Below are positions 43,764-54,205 of a stretch of DNA of 64,000 bases, one piece after another. The stretch's first letter is position 1. Every line of letters begins with the position of its first letter. The DNA is taken from contig CAWARA010000020.1 of the NCBI GenBank assembly GCA_963784195.1, forward strand, positions 434,001-498,000. The letters are read 5' to 3'. The notes below the pieces were generated by a model, which had not been told where the DNA came from, made no database searches, and saw only the letters and a program-made list of their open reading frames with translations. The position numbers and the translations under genes are program-made. The stretch is from CAVQAH01 sp963784195 (GTDB taxonomy: Bacteria; Acidobacteriota; Vicinamibacteria; Vicinamibacterales; 2-12-FULL-66-21).

Positions 43764-46700
43764 CTACTTTGAGTGAATTGTTATGCTTCCGCCGCCCTTC
43801 CCGGCGTCACCCAACACCGTGGCATCTTCGCCCGTCTCAGGCGAATTCATCTTGTTGTCATAAATCACGCCACCCACCGATCTGTCGACAATACGGATCC
43901 GGAAGGCGTCAGGCTTCTTCTCTCCACCGCCGTCACCATCGATGGCAGTAAGAATGAAGTCGTATTCTCCCGAACCGTTGATGGTCCCGGTCCCTCTGAA
44001 CTGCGCCTTGTTTATACCTGAGATTACGAGCCATTCGTACTCGGTGCTCTTGAAGTTCAGGTTGCCGGTCTGGAACTGGAACTCGGTGTTGCCGGTCGGA
44101 ACGGTCTTCCCTTTCTGGTACTTCGAGACAAAACCAAAATTTGCCTTGCCGGACAGAGCAAGATTCGCTGCATAGGCTCCAGCGGGCGACCAGATCCAGC
44201 CACCGCCAGTCACGAAGCCGCCATTGGGATCGTAGATGACAATGTACTCGTGAATCGCCGAATCGGTGTTTCCTGTGATCTTGTCACTAACCGTGACTGT
44301 CACCCTGTAAACGCCGACAGTTGGGTAGACGTACGTGAAGCTTTCCGTCCCCGGGTTCGTTACCACGCGTGTTACAGGTGCGGTGCCATTACCCCAATCG
44401 ACTGTGATTGTGTAGTCTTGGCTTTCGGGCACATCAATGTCCGTAAACGTCACCTTTAACATGGAAGACGAACCGAGTTGCATCGGGTCGATGGGTGCGT
44501 CCAACGGCTCGAGGATAACTGGCGGAGCGTTGAGTGTTACGGTCAAGACGCCGTTAGTCACGTACACGGCGTAGTTGCTCAGTCGCGAATTCGGGTCGGT
44601 CAGCACCGGCGTAATTGCGAACGAACCAGGGGTCAAACCGTCGGTGTTCGATACGAACGTTGCGGTGATGTTGTCGTCATTCTTCAGGCCGACGATCGTG
44701 CCCAGGAGAGGCTGCACAACACCTCCCTGGATAATCGTCTTGTTCGCGGCGACGACTGCTAACGGCGCCGGAGTAATCGAGAAGATGGCTCCGTTGTTCG
44801 TGATTGTGTAGTTGTTCAGAACCTCCACCGGTCCGAGCGTGGGGTAAATGGCGTAGGGGCTGCCCAGAACCGTCTCCCCTGGCGCGCGGGTGTACGTCGC
44901 CGTCACGCCGTCGCTCGCAATGAAGTTGCTGCCCGCACCCGTCGTCAGGGGATTGGGATCGACGTCGCCATACGTCTTGCTCGCCGGCTGCGTCGTCCAC
45001 GTCGCCAACCGCCTGTTAATCGTGAAGTTGGCGCCGAGGTTCGTAATGTCGTAATTATTGAGCGCGCCAGCCACGGCTGCGGTCAGGGTCGCGGTGATGT
45101 GATGCGGGTTACCGGCAACGGTCTCGCCCGCAACGCGGCTGTATGTGGCCGTCACACCGTCGCCCGCAATGAAGTTGCTGCCAGAGCCCGTGGTTAGTGG
45201 ATTGGGATCCGTGTCGCCGTACGTCTTGCTCGCCGGCTGCGTCGTCCACGTCGCCAACCGTTTGTTGATCGTGAAGTCCGCACCCGCATTGGCAATGGTG
45301 TAGTTGTCCAAGGCACCAGGGACCGTCGCGCTCAGCGTCGCCGTAATGTGATACGGGTTGCCGGCAACCGTTTCGCCTGCAACGCGGTTGTACGTAGCCG
45401 TCACACCGTCGCTTGCAATGAAGTTGCTGCCCGAGCCCGTGGTTAATGGATTGGGATCCGCGTCGCCATACGTCTTGCTCGCCGGCTGCGTCGTCCACGT
45501 CACTAACCGCTTGTTGATCGTGAAGTCGGCGCCCGAATTGGTAATGGTGTAGTTGTCCAGGGCACCAGGGACCGTCGCGCTCAGCGTCGCCGTGATGTGA
45601 TACGGGTTGCCGGCAACCGTCTCGCCAGCGACGCGGCTGTACGTGGCCGTCACACCGTCGCTTGCAACGAAGTTACCTGAGCCAGTAGTCAATGGACTCG
45701 GATCTCGGATCGCCATATATCTTGGTCGCCGGCTGCGTCGTCCACGTCGCTAACCGCTTGTTGATCGTGAAGTCGGCGCCCGAATTGGTAATGGTGTAGT
45801 TGTCCAGGGCACCAGGGACCGTCGCGCTCAGCGTCGCCGTGATGTGATACGGGTTGCCGGCAACCGTCTCGCCAGCGACGCGGCTGTACGTGGCGGTCAC
45901 ACCGTCGCTTGCAATGAAGTTACCTGAGCCAGTGGTCAATGGACTCGGATCAGGATCGCCATATGTCTTGCTCGCCGGCTGCGTCGTCCACGTCGCCAGC
46001 CGCTTATTGATCGTCAGCGTTCCGGTCCCAGCGCTTGCGGCAAATCCGGTTCCGCCGCTGAACGCAGCTTCAATCGAGTACGTTCCGGCCGGCGTTCCTG
46101 TGGGCAGCGCGTATGTCACGGACGCGTTTCCAGCGCTTACCGTTCCAGACGTCGTGGAAACGCCGATGGTCGTCGCCCCTTGCTTAACAGTGAATGTCAC
46201 TGTTCCTACGTTGACAGGCGAGGACGCCGTGACGGTCGCTGCGAGCGCTACAGACGCATCTCCATACGAAGCGGTGGACGGCGACACCGCTGTCGAAGTC
46301 GCTGTGTTGGCGCTCACGGTGAACGTTGCGGAGCCCCTTTCAGAGCCGCTCGCACATCCGTTTGCATTCGCGCCAGTGATGTTCGTGTTGTTGCTCTCGC
46401 AGAGGAGTGCAGTCCAGTTGCCGGCAATTGTCGGTATCAATGTCGCGGCGAACGCTTGGTCGCCTGACGTGCCGTTAAGGAAACTCGGACTGCGTGCGTC
46501 GACTTCCACAACAATACCGCTGGGGTTTCGCCAACGGATTGAGGCTGGCGTCGAACCGTTGCCGCTAATGCTGAACGCTGCGAGGGCGCAAATCTCCGTT
46601 CCAGATGGCACCGTCGTACCTGACGTGCCAGTGCAGGTATTCGGTGGAGAGCCACCCGTAGTTTCACCCGGATAGAAGGTGAAGTTATCGAAGGCGATGG

Positions 46701-47941
46701 TACCATCCGTAAACATGATCTGGGCTCTGGACTTCGAATCAAAAGCTGTCAAATAGAATTGGACGCCTATGTCGTGTTCTTCCGGTGCCCACTGATCCCA
46801 GAAGATGTTCCCGGTCGCTATCCGCAACGACCGTCAGCACGTAGTCCTCGTGAACCGCCGGATCCTCCTGGAACAGCAGCGTCACTTCCTCGCCAGGTTG
46901 CCATCCCGAACCGGTAATGACCGCAAGCTCGCCGGGCGCGTAGTCGTCCTTGTCGGTCTTGATGGTCGCAAACCGATAGGTTTCGGCATCACCAGCACCG
47001 CCGCCCGCAGCGAACGCATACCCCTCACCAGCCGGACCAACGACCGCGCGCGCCCGTGGGGCGGTCATCGACCCGGTTGTCACGAACTCACCAACACCCA
47101 ACGAGAACGGATCGGGGAAGATCGCCGGCAGAAACAGGTCTGAGGTTGAGACGGCTTGTCCTGCAGCCGTGCCACCAGCGACCAGGACGCCGTTGTTATG
47201 CGGCAACAGCACCGCGGTGTGGCCGCGTCGCGGAACGCTCAGCTGTGTGGGGACCAGGGCAAAGGTCTGCGACGCCGGGTAGTACTCTTCGGCCGAACCG
47301 AGATCGACACTGCCATCGTGCCCACCCGCCACCAGGACGCGGCCATCGATGAGTGTCGTAGCTGTTGCTCCGGCACGTCGGCGTTGGAGACTCGATGAGA
47401 GCAGTGCGATCGAACCGCTGGCGGGATTGAATACCTCTGCAGACTGCAACACCACCCCGTCGGACGTGGAACCGCCGACGATCAATACGGTACCGTCGGC
47501 GAGTCGTGCTGCAGCGTGATCGGTGCGTGGCTGTTCCATCAGGGCGACGAGAGTGGACGTGCCCGATGCCGGATCGAACAACTCCACGTCAGCGCTAACC
47601 TGACTGCCTGTCGTTCCGCCGGTCACCAGGACACGGCCGTCGGAGAGCAGTGTGGCCGTGTGTCTCACTCGTGTGGCGATCAACTGGCCGGCAGGAGCAA
47701 AGGACTTTGTGATTGGATCGAAAATGACGACGGTATCGGTCGCCGTCCCGTCGGCGGTTGTGCCACCGGCGATCAATGTCCGCCCGTCGGCGAGGGGCAC
47801 GGCTGCTGCCCCCGCGCGTGAATCGCTGATCGTGCCGGCGGACGCCCATGTGCCGGTCTGGGCGGGTGACGACCCGCGAACGATGCCATACGTGGACGCC
47901 GCGAGTAGGACGGCAACGGCGAGCGGACGAATGCGTGTCAT
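43764..47941 (-). CDS. Giant secreted kelch / MBG / PKD repeat protein (two frameshifts)
   Basis: About 1,390 residues from ATG 47941 with signal peptide (PLAVAVLLAASTYGIVRG). Domains in order: six or so kelch/galactose-oxidase-like repeats (ADGRTLIAGGTT, SDGRVLVTGGTT, IDGRVLVAGGHD); a linker with DKDDYAPGELAVITGSGW; an Ig-like region (TGNIFWDQWAPEEHDIGVQF); an Ig-like bacterial domain; five tandem ~82-residue MBG-type units; a PKD domain (YTITVDWGNGT, VYPTVGVYRVTVTVSD); and a C-terminal beta domain (GFVTGGGWIWSPAGAY ... FRIRIVDRS). Frameshift 1 is near 46808-46818 (an extra base in GATAGCG), frameshift 2 at about 45701-45706, where comparison with the neighbouring repeat shows one inserted base. 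Likely a surface or extracellular adhesin/matrix protein. Base composition is visibly less GC-rich than neighbours. Confidence 0.83.
44775..46010 (-). repeat. Five tandem MBG-domain repeats, 246-249 bp each
   Basis: Units begin at the INKRLATWTTQP motif at roughly 46010, 45764, 45518, 45269 and 45020. Units 1-3 are nearly identical in DNA, unit 4 is close, unit 5 diverges after VAGE/APGE. Unit length alternates by one codon (GSGNF versus GSGSNF). Near identity at the DNA level indicates recent duplication or gene conversion and also makes the array prone to assembly collapse, so the true copy number may be higher. Confidence 0.88.
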
Positions 47942-48738
47942 AAGAGGCGGTGCTTTCAGCGCCGCTCGATCGGCGCAAATAAACGATGAATCCAACGCGC
48001 ACACCCTGCCCTGCGTCGTGCCGATGCCTCACAGCAAGCCGGTGACGCCCAAGTCGCGACAGGTCTACGAACAGCGGAATTCTGCCGAGGGTTCCAGGAC
48101 GCCTGGTCGGGGAGTTGCCTCTGACAGCAGCCGTGACGAGGAGAAAAGAAGGCTGTCAGCCACCAGTCAGCCGACATTATTTGCAGCCGCCGTGCCGACG
48201 TATCTCTGATGGGGAATATTACGAGCGGGTGATACAGGATGGCTCTGGCGATTGCCTACCGGTCATAACAACAATTGCCAGCGATCACCCGGGCGAGTGA
48301 GGCGCCCGCGTCGCCGAACTACTCCCGTCTGGCGTCGAGTCGCCCGAAATTCGGCCTAATTCCAGAGTCGACTCACGACGAGGATCGCCAGACTGGAGGG
48401 GAGTGTAGCGGTCACACCGAGTCGCCCGAGGCAAACTGCGTCACGCGCTTGCTGCTCGATCGTTGCCGCCGCTTGACCACGAGTATCCATACCAACGCGG
48501 ATCCGGTTTGCGCGATTGGTCGGCGCAATGACTACCTGAAGTCTGCTGCCGACAAGAGATCGGATCCTTTACGCCCGCATGAAAATAGCGCGACCTAATG
48601 CGCCCGTCGCGTATCAAAGGAACACGCGATTCTCGGAGTTTCTCGAGGCAATTAGGCACGGTAGCCCGCGACCGCGCTATCAACCGTGCGGCCTGCCGCC
48701 GCGTCGCAACCGCGACCATGATCTGCCGTCGTCGCGAC
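47942..48738. other. Gene-free region upstream of the giant secreted protein
   Basis: About 800 bases without a convincing gene on either strand; translated frames lack conserved motifs and are shadows. On the minus strand it is the leader and promoter region of the kelch/MBG gene, and it contains a small hairpin CCAGG-CGT-CCTGG (about 48096-48108 read from the minus strand). I looked for a c-di-GMP or other known riboswitch signature and did not find one. The 3' end of the NTF2-like gene borders it on the right. Confidence 0.5.
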
Positions 48739-49641
48739 TCAGTCGTTGCCCGACGACGGCGCAAGCTGCCAGCCCGTGTTGAGCCACTGCCCTCCGCGGA
48801 TCACAAAGACCTCCGTGGCAAGCCCCTTTTCGGTTCGCGTCTTCCCACCCTGCTGCACGTCCAGCTCGTACGAGGTGTAGAGAATGACGGTATTGCCGTA
48901 GCCCTGGAACTCCGTTCGCGGAAAGACGAGACGCGTCAGCTTCCCGCCACCTTTCGCGAAACGCTCGGAAGAGGTCAGGATGGATTCTCTCGTGCCCCAG
49001 CCGTCCGGACCCGGCCCGAGCGTGATGAGCTCCTCGGGAATCAGCTTCTTCAGGCGTTCGAGGTCTCCCGAATACCAGGCGCGCCACACTGCTTCACGCG
49101 CTTCGAGCAGCGGTTTGCGCGCGCCTTCCGGGACCGGATTGAAGGCGCTCATACGCTCCTGCATCGATTCCGGATGCAGCGATGTGTTCGACGCCATCTG
49201 ATTCCACGCGCCGTTCTCCTTGACGTAGACATCGAGCAGACTGAGCTTCTGCTTGCTTCGACGATCGCCGTCCTGAATATCGAGATCGGCGACGAACGAC
49301 GCGACCGCCGTGTCGCCGTAGAACACGACGTCGAAGTCCGACATGCGATATCCGACCATGCCCTGTCCTTTCGGAGCGCGGGCGCCGCCGGCGGCCTGCA
49401 TGTACTGGTCGATGCCGCGAATCACCCTCGTCGAGCCGGTCAGGAAGCCGCGCCAGTTCTTGCCGTGCGTGGCCTGGAGCTTCGCGACGTCCTTGTCGAT
49501 GTACGCCTGAAAAATACTCTCGATGTGCGCGCGGATTGCTGCCGCATCCTCGGGCCGTTCGGCCTGTGCCTGTCCGCCAGCCGCGATCAGAGACACCGCC
49601 GCTGCCAGCGCGCACACGCATCCAAAAACCCATCGACGCAT
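48739..49641 (-). CDS. Secreted protein with two SnoaL/NTF2-like domains
   Basis: 300 residues from ATG 49641, chosen because GGAGAGGAGG lies five bases upstream and a signal peptide follows (RRWVFGCVCALAAAVSLIAAGGQAQA). Two cone-like alpha+beta folds: residues about 32-150 (AAAIRAHIESIFQAYIDKDV, VGYRMSDFDVVFYGDTAVAS) and 170-295 (LEAREAVWRAWYSGDLERLK, TRLVFPRTEFQGYGNTVILY). DUF4440/NTF2-like proteins bind small molecules or act as enzymes in the periplasm. It lies downstream of the ArsR regulator gene in the same direction, with an AT-rich direct repeat between. Confidence 0.8.
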   Translation of the reverse strand: MRRWVFGCVCALAAAVSLIAAGGQAQAERPEDAAAIRAHIESIFQAYIDKDVAKLQATHGKNWRGFLTGSTRVIRGIDQYMQAAGGARAPKGQGMVGYRMSDFDVVFYGDTAVASFVADLDIQDGDRRSKQKLSLLDVYVKENGAWNQMASNTSLHPESMQERMSAFNPVPEGARKPLLEAREAVWRAWYSGDLERLKKLIPEELITLGPGPDGWGTRESILTSSERFAKGGGKLTRLVFPRTEFQGYGNTVILYTSYELDVQQGGKTRTEKGLATEVFVIRGGQWLNTGWQLAPSSGND

Positions 49642-49677
49642 TTGGTCCTCCTCTCCAAAGCTGTTGCCGCCGCCACA

Positions 49678-49702
49678 GATCATCAATATAGATCATCTAT
49701 AG
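49678..49702. promoter_or_regulatory. AT-rich direct repeat GATCATC(N6)GATCATC upstream of the NTF2-like gene
   Basis: GATCATC at 49678-49684 and 49691-49697, 13 bases apart, embedded in AATATA and TATAG. On the minus strand this gives a TATATT -10 candidate about 45 bases before the NTF2-like start. Either a promoter or a binding site for the adjacent ArsR-type regulator. Confidence 0.45.
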
Positions 49703-49768
49703 CAACGCGGGAGCCATCTTTTGTGCGGGACAACGAGGTTCAGGCGTTTACGAACGTCGCAGTAGCGA

Positions 49769-50113
49769 TCAACGCTCGGCTTTGCGTCCACCTTTCTTTC
49801 GCTTGCCCCTCGCGATCTCGGTCGCCAGGGCCTCTAGCTTCGGTTCCCAGTGCCGGCGGAAGTGGTTCAGCCAGCGGTCGATCTCCTGCAACGGTTTGGC
49901 GGTCACCGTGTAGATGCGGCGCGTGCCTTCGGGTCGCGCGGTGGCGAAGCCGCTGTCCCTGAGCACCTTGAGATGCTGGGAGACGCCGGCCTGCGAGATG
50001 CCGAACTCGCGTTGAATGACGGCGACGACCTCGCCCGACGATTGCTCGCTGGTCGCCAGCAACTCGAGGATGCGTCGCCGGACTGGATCGCCCAGAACGT
50101 CGAATGCGTGCAT
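49769..50113 (-). CDS. ArsR-type winged-helix regulator
   Basis: 114 residues from ATG 50113 (MHAFDVLGDPVRRRILELL), the usual ArsR start; the longer frame upstream is the tail of another gene read out of frame. The HTH is SGEVVAVIQREFGISQAGVSQHLKVLRDSGFATARPEGTRR split across helices 3 and 4 with recognition helix QAGVSQHLKVLRD. No metal-binding cysteines are visible, so it is the non-metal subclass often paired with SRPBCC/AHSA1 genes, as here: the upstream (broken) SRPBCC gene ends TGATG over this start. Confidence 0.87.
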   Translation of the reverse strand: MHAFDVLGDPVRRRILELLATSEQSSGEVVAVIQREFGISQAGVSQHLKVLRDSGFATARPEGTRRIYTVTAKPLQEIDRWLNHFRRHWEPKLEALATEIARGKRKKGGRKAER

Positions 50114-50709
50114 CAGTTCTGCGGCTCGCGGTCGCTGTGTAGAAGGCAATGGTGCGTCGTGCCGAGACACGGGCTTCGGATGGTTCGGCACCCGACGCGA
50201 TGTCGGCCTCACCCCAGGCGTCGCCGGAGGCCACCATGAACGCCCGGCCATCGGGCGATTTGGAGAATTCCTGCTCGTCGAGACGAGCCGAGGATCGGCC
50301 AGATGGAGGGCAAGGCCCGCGAGACCCAACTCCCAGCCGACGCCGGCCGCCCGGGTCGTATTTGCCCCAGTGCTCGCTCACGTGTGCGATGTGCGCCAGC
50401 GTCAGCCGGGCCCTGCTGTCAGAGACGTCCGACCCAGCTCGTTCGCCGCCGAACTCCCACTGAGGTCAAGGTTCTTCGCCGCGACACACGCGGTGATGAC
50501 GCCCCCGGCATTGCCCTCGAGCTGATAGCGTCCGCCCTGGCGCAGATCTCCCGACACGGGCAGGAACCATCGCGGCAGGCGCTCGGATTCACATCGATCA
50601 GAGATCCGCGGTCGTGTCGTAGCAACGGCTCAGCGTACGGCGCGAGCCGGCTTGCCGTCACGTCGCGCACGGCGACGAATCGATGGTCCACGGTCTGGCA
50701 GCGAGTCAC
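50113..50709 (-). pseudogene. SRPBCC/AHSA1-type protein, broken by several frameshifts
   Basis: Pieces of one SRPBCC protein are spread over all three minus-strand frames: GPSIRR and RRDGKPARAV (start region, probable GTG 50709), CYDTTADL, SERLPRWFLPVSGDLRQGG then RYQLEGNAGGVITACVAAK, EFGGERAGSDVSDSRARLTL then AHIAHVSEHWGKYDPGG, ELGLAGLALHLADPRL and DEQEFSKSPDGRAFMVASG then AWGEADIASGAEPSEARVSA. In order they reconstruct the family from its helix-1/beta start to its C-terminal helix. At least five single-base indels and one in-frame stop separate them within 600 bases, far denser than in any other gene here. It may be a real pseudogene or a low-quality patch. SRPBCC plus ArsR is a common two-gene arrangement. 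Confidence 0.72.
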
Positions 50710-50869
50710 CCGTTCCCCGTACCTCGATCGCGGAGCGTCCTCCGACGCGGCTACAGCGAAGAGGACGCTGAGGTACGCGCGCCAGTTGCAGTCCGGCGCG
50801 CCACCTGCGCGATAGGCGGCAGCGGTACGCTTTCACGAGCACGACCTGTCGTTCCCGGCGGTGACTCAT

Positions 50870-51513
50870 ATGACTCGATGTCTATTTACCCTGCTCGTCC
50901 TGTCCGCTCCGTTCACCATTGCCCAGGAGCCTGACGCGGCCCTCGTCGCCGGCGCCTTAGATGGAGGGGCCGTGCAGATTCGCGCGTACTGGGCACTCGC
51001 TGTCGCACTCATTGGGGGTCTTGATATCGCGGGCGCCGTCGACACGCAATCAGCGGACGCCGAGCGCAACAAGCGGTCATTCGTCAACACATCGAAACGA
51101 TGAATCGTGGTGAGTGGCGTCAAGCAGCTGAATACTTTGCAGACGATGTCCGGCACCACCTCGGAAACTGGCAGGGCGGACAACAGCGCACCGTTCAGGG
51201 CAAGAAGGTGCTGACCGATAACCTTGAGGACATCTTCCGCACTTTTCCTGATTGGAAAATGGACATCATCGAGATCGTGGCGGAAGGTGAGTCCGTCGTC
51301 GTCCGCTGCCGCGTGAGTGGCACGCACAAGGGCGTGGCAACTCTCCGTGTGAATGGCGGGCTATTGGTTGGCGTGCAGCCCACAGGAAAGCGGTTCGAGA
51401 TCCAGCATATTCACTGGTATCGCGTCAGGAACGGCAAGATCACCGATCACTTCACGAACCGGGATGACCTCGGCATGACGCAGCAACTCGGCCTGCTGGC
51501 ACCAGCCCGTTAA
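50870..51513 (+). CDS. SnoaL/ester-cyclase-like protein with signal sequence (frameshifted)
   Basis: About 214 residues from ATG 50870. The first ~60 residues (MTRCLFTLLVLSAPFTIAQ signal peptide, then an Ala/Gly-rich stretch) are in one frame ending ADAERNKRSF; the SnoaL-like domain begins in another frame as QQAVIRQHIETMNRGEW, so one base is wrong near 51060-51068. The domain continues AAEYFADDVRHHLGNWQG, DWKMDIIEIVAEGESVVVRC and HIHWYRVRNGKITDHFTNRD, the pattern of polyketide-cyclase/ester-cyclase NTF2 folds. If the upstream part is not used, the 137-residue product from ATG 51100 would be a cytoplasmic domain. Confidence 0.78.
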
Positions 51514-51536
51514 CCGGCGCATGAACATCCGCTTCG

Positions 51537-52642
51537 CTACCGTCTCCCGCCGGGAACCGGCAGGCCACGGCCGGATTCGAGGTACACGGCGAATGTGCCC
51601 AGCCAGTGGCCACCTTCGTAATGCTCCCCCGTGACGCCCGTCATTCCAGCGGTGCTGTGAATTCGCGCGGCGGCGATCAACGCCGCGCCGCGCGGATCGG
51701 ACGAAGGGAGGCTTCGCGCGATGGCCTGGAGCATCCACGCCCTCGACAGGTTCAGTCCGTAGAGATGTCCAAGCTTGGGATCGGTGGGGTCGGTCACCAC
51801 GCCGGGCGCGAGCCAGTCGCCTCGACCGTCGGTCGGTAACGACGGGAGGAAGTCGCGCAGCCAGCGCGTGAACTCTGCCTCCGGCAGCACGCGCCGCATC
51901 AGGTCGGCCTCCGCCACGCAGGGTGACAGGAAGTCTTCGCCGGACGGCTCGTAGGCCAGCGGGCACGCGCGATCGTTCAGGTAGAAATCGCGCGAGCGGG
52001 ACAACAGCAGCGACTCCAGTTTCTTGTCGCTCGTCGCGCGTGCCCAGTCGAGCATCAATCCGAACGAAAAGGCCGTCTGCGAGTGCTCGCCGATCCGAAT
52101 CGGCGCCGTCAGCTTCGGCAGCCAGTCGGCGATCCGCGAGATCGCTGCGCGGGTCAACGGCTCGAGCGTCTCTGCCCATTTCCGAACGTCCCCGTCAGCC
52201 GGACGCTCTGCCGCCCATTCGTGCAGCTCGGCATCGAGTTGGAGAAGCCACGCCAGCCCGTACGGTCTCTCGAAGGAGACGCGGCCCGTTCCATTCAGGT
52301 AGCGCACCTCCGCGGCGATATTCGCCGCGGTGATGCTCTGGTCGAGTGCCGCTCGCGCGCGGTCGGCAAACGGCGCGGATCCGTGGAGGCGCGCGATGCG
52401 CGCGAGAAGCCAGTGGCCGTGCACGGATGAATGCCAGTCGTAGCACCCGTAGAACGCGGGCGTCAGCTCGTGCGGCGCCCTCACGTCGGCGTCGCTGTTC
52501 AGCACGTGGGCGATCTTGTTCGGGTATCCTTGTGAACGCAGGCGAGCGCCAGCTCCGCGGATCGATCTAACCAGAGTGCACTGGCCGCGGAGGACGGCTG
52601 TGCGGGACTTGCGAGGAGCAGGAGAACGAGCGGCAGGATCAT
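51537..52642 (-). CDS. DUF2891 protein, exported (frameshifted)
   Basis: About 368 residues from ATG 52642 with signal peptide (MILPLVLLLLASPAQPSSAA). After ELALACVHK the frame slips by one base near 52533, and the second frame gives YPNKIAHVLNSDADVRAPHE, exactly the continuation seen in DUF2891 proteins. Other landmarks: FYGCYDWHSSVHGHWLLARI, RPYGLAWLLQLDAEL and PSGEDFLSPCVAEADLM. The alpha/alpha-barrel style and HxxH-rich start suggest a glycan-active or metal-dependent enzyme, but the family is uncharacterised. Confidence 0.83.
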
Positions 52643-52685
52643 GCCGCGATGATAGGGGATGGCACGAGCTTTCGAAAGAAGATGG

Positions 52686-53078
52686 CTACTTCATCAGCCG
52701 CGCCCACTGTGCCGTATCCGTATACTGCTGGAACGTCACCGCCTTGCCGTCGCGGAAGCGATAGACATGACAATACTGAGCATCGAGCGCCGCGCCGCTG
52801 GCCTTGAGCGTGCCGCGATAGTTTCCGAGCACCACGACATGGTCCCCACCATCGATAATCGTAGTGGGCACTGCGGTGAAGTTGTCGATCGCCGCCAGCA
52901 GGCGTGCAAACACACCTTCGCCTACCGCCTGCGGGCCGACGTAGGGATTGCGGTCCGCCAGAGGGTTACCAGCCGCCTCGTTCCATGTGATTGCCGGATC
53001 CATGGCCCCGAACAGAACGGACGGATCGTTTCTGCCCAATGCTGCGTAGGCTGCCTTGATCGTCTCGAATGGCGACAT
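52686..53078 (-). CDS. NTF2-like (SnoaL-type) small protein
   Basis: 130 residues from ATG 53078, with AAAGGA five bases upstream. One cone-shaped alpha+beta domain: FETIKAAYAALGRNDPSVLF, DPAITWNEAAGNPLADRNPY, GDHVVVLGNYRGTLKASGAA, YCHVYRFRDGKAVTFQQYTD. No signal peptide. Such proteins include ketosteroid isomerases and many of unknown function; the acidic residue D33 in the AMDPAI loop may be catalytic. It is the nearest gene upstream of nothing on its strand and sits just beyond the end of the Rieske cluster. Confidence 0.82.
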   Translation of the reverse strand: MSPFETIKAAYAALGRNDPSVLFGAMDPAITWNEAAGNPLADRNPYVGPQAVGEGVFARLLAAIDNFTAVPTTIIDGGDHVVVLGNYRGTLKASGAALDAQYCHVYRFRDGKAVTFQQYTDTAQWARLMK

Positions 53079-53212
53079 AGGGTCCTTTCGGGTGAGTCGG
53101 TGCGACCAGGCGGCGGAGGTTAACACGGCGCCTGCGCTCGGGCAACACGAATAGCGGCGCGTTGTCTGTCTGCCTTCCGCTTGAAGCCGGCGCAACGCGA
53201 CCTCGATTTGGG

Positions 53213-54205
53213 TCAGATCTCGATTCTCTGATCGGATGATTGAGTCATGTCTTCCACTGATCGAGATCCGGCCCTCGGAAGCGTGAGCAGCCACGCGGCC
53301 AGATCGGCGACCGGGCCGGATGACTGAAGTGCGCCTTCGAGGCGAAAGGCCATGTTCTTCAGCGGCAGCAGATCGCGGCGCAGGAATGTCGTGAAGAGCC
53401 AAAGGCTGAACCGTGCGGAGAGGACGTCGAGCGGCGTCAGGCCTGTTTTCGGTACCGCAACAAATGGGGTGACGAGCGTCCCGTCGACGGTCGGCTTCAA
53501 CGCGACGAGGAGCCGCCCGGTTCGCCTGCCCACGTCGCTTCGAACCGTCATGATGGTGCTGCCCCAACTGCGAATCGTGACCAGGATCCGATCGTTCGAC
53601 AGCCACTTCATCGCCAGATCGGACGCCCCGCGGCCGGTGACTCGAGACGCGTAGCGAAGTTCTATCCCGTGTGCACCCATGTGGCTGATCTGGGGTGGCT
53701 CGAGGAGCGCGCGGTGATGGACGGCCAGGATGTGCTCGGTGTCGAACGCGTTGGCCATGATTCCGGGCCAGCTGGTTTCGACCAGTTCCCCTCTTCCCAT
53801 CACGACGTGAAGCGAACGGCTCTCTCCCTCATCAATCGCCGGAAATGGAAACGCTCCGTCTGGGTCCGCAAACACGAAGACGCCACCGTACCGCTCCACG
53901 ACCGGATACGTCGGCTGGGCGAGACACGCACCGCGGGGACCCCGGCAAACTCCTGAGGCATCCACCACCCAGTGATGCATCGCGCACCGCAGGTGCTCGC
54001 CAATCACGTCGCCCTGCGCGAGATGCGCACCCATGTGGGCACAGTGAGCATCGATTGCGGTCACCCGTCCGCCGGTGCCACGAAATAGAACCAGTTGGTG
54101 ATCATGCAGGTTCCATGACACGACCTGGCCAACCCTGATCTCGTGGCTTCCACAGGCGAAATACCAGGATCGCGGTGCGGCGGGCAGTACGTTGGGAACT
54201 TTCAC
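53213..54205 (-). CDS. Rieske-type non-heme iron oxygenase
   Basis: 330 residues from GTG 54205 (overlapping the upstream stop by four bases). The Rieske 2Fe-2S site is C55-x-H57 with C74-x2-H77, and the catalytic iron motif is N152-x2-D155-x2-H158-x4-H163 (NAFDTEHILAVHH), so both redox centres are present. Layout matches the KshA/vanillate-demethylase-like oxygenases that hydroxylate or demethylate steroids, fatty acids or aromatics using an external reductase, which is not encoded nearby. As the last gene of the ten-gene minus-strand cluster it probably oxidises the cluster's lipid-like product. Confidence 0.88.
   Translation of the reverse strand: MKVPNVLPAAPRSWYFACGSHEIRVGQVVSWNLHDHQLVLFRGTGGRVTAIDAHCAHMGAHLAQGDVIGEHLRCAMHHWVVDASGVCRGPRGACLAQPTYPVVERYGGVFVFADPDGAFPFPAIDEGESRSLHVVMGRGELVETSWPGIMANAFDTEHILAVHHRALLEPPQISHMGAHGIELRYASRVTGRGASDLAMKWLSNDRILVTIRSWGSTIMTVRSDVGRRTGRLLVALKPTVDGTLVTPFVAVPKTGLTPLDVLSARFSLWLFTTFLRRDLLPLKNMAFRLEGALQSSGPVADLAAWLLTLPRAGSRSVEDMTQSSDQRIEI

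Noticed and set aside
48005..48180. Cyclic-di-GMP or other known riboswitch in the kelch gene leader
   Set aside because: The leader has GC hairpins but none of the conserved GEMM strings (GGCAAACC, GGGACGCAAAGC) or other familiar aptamer cores.
48598..49962. 454-codon plus-strand frame opposite the NTF2-like and ArsR genes
   Set aside because: Antisense shadow; minus-strand products have clear family motifs and ribosome-binding sites.
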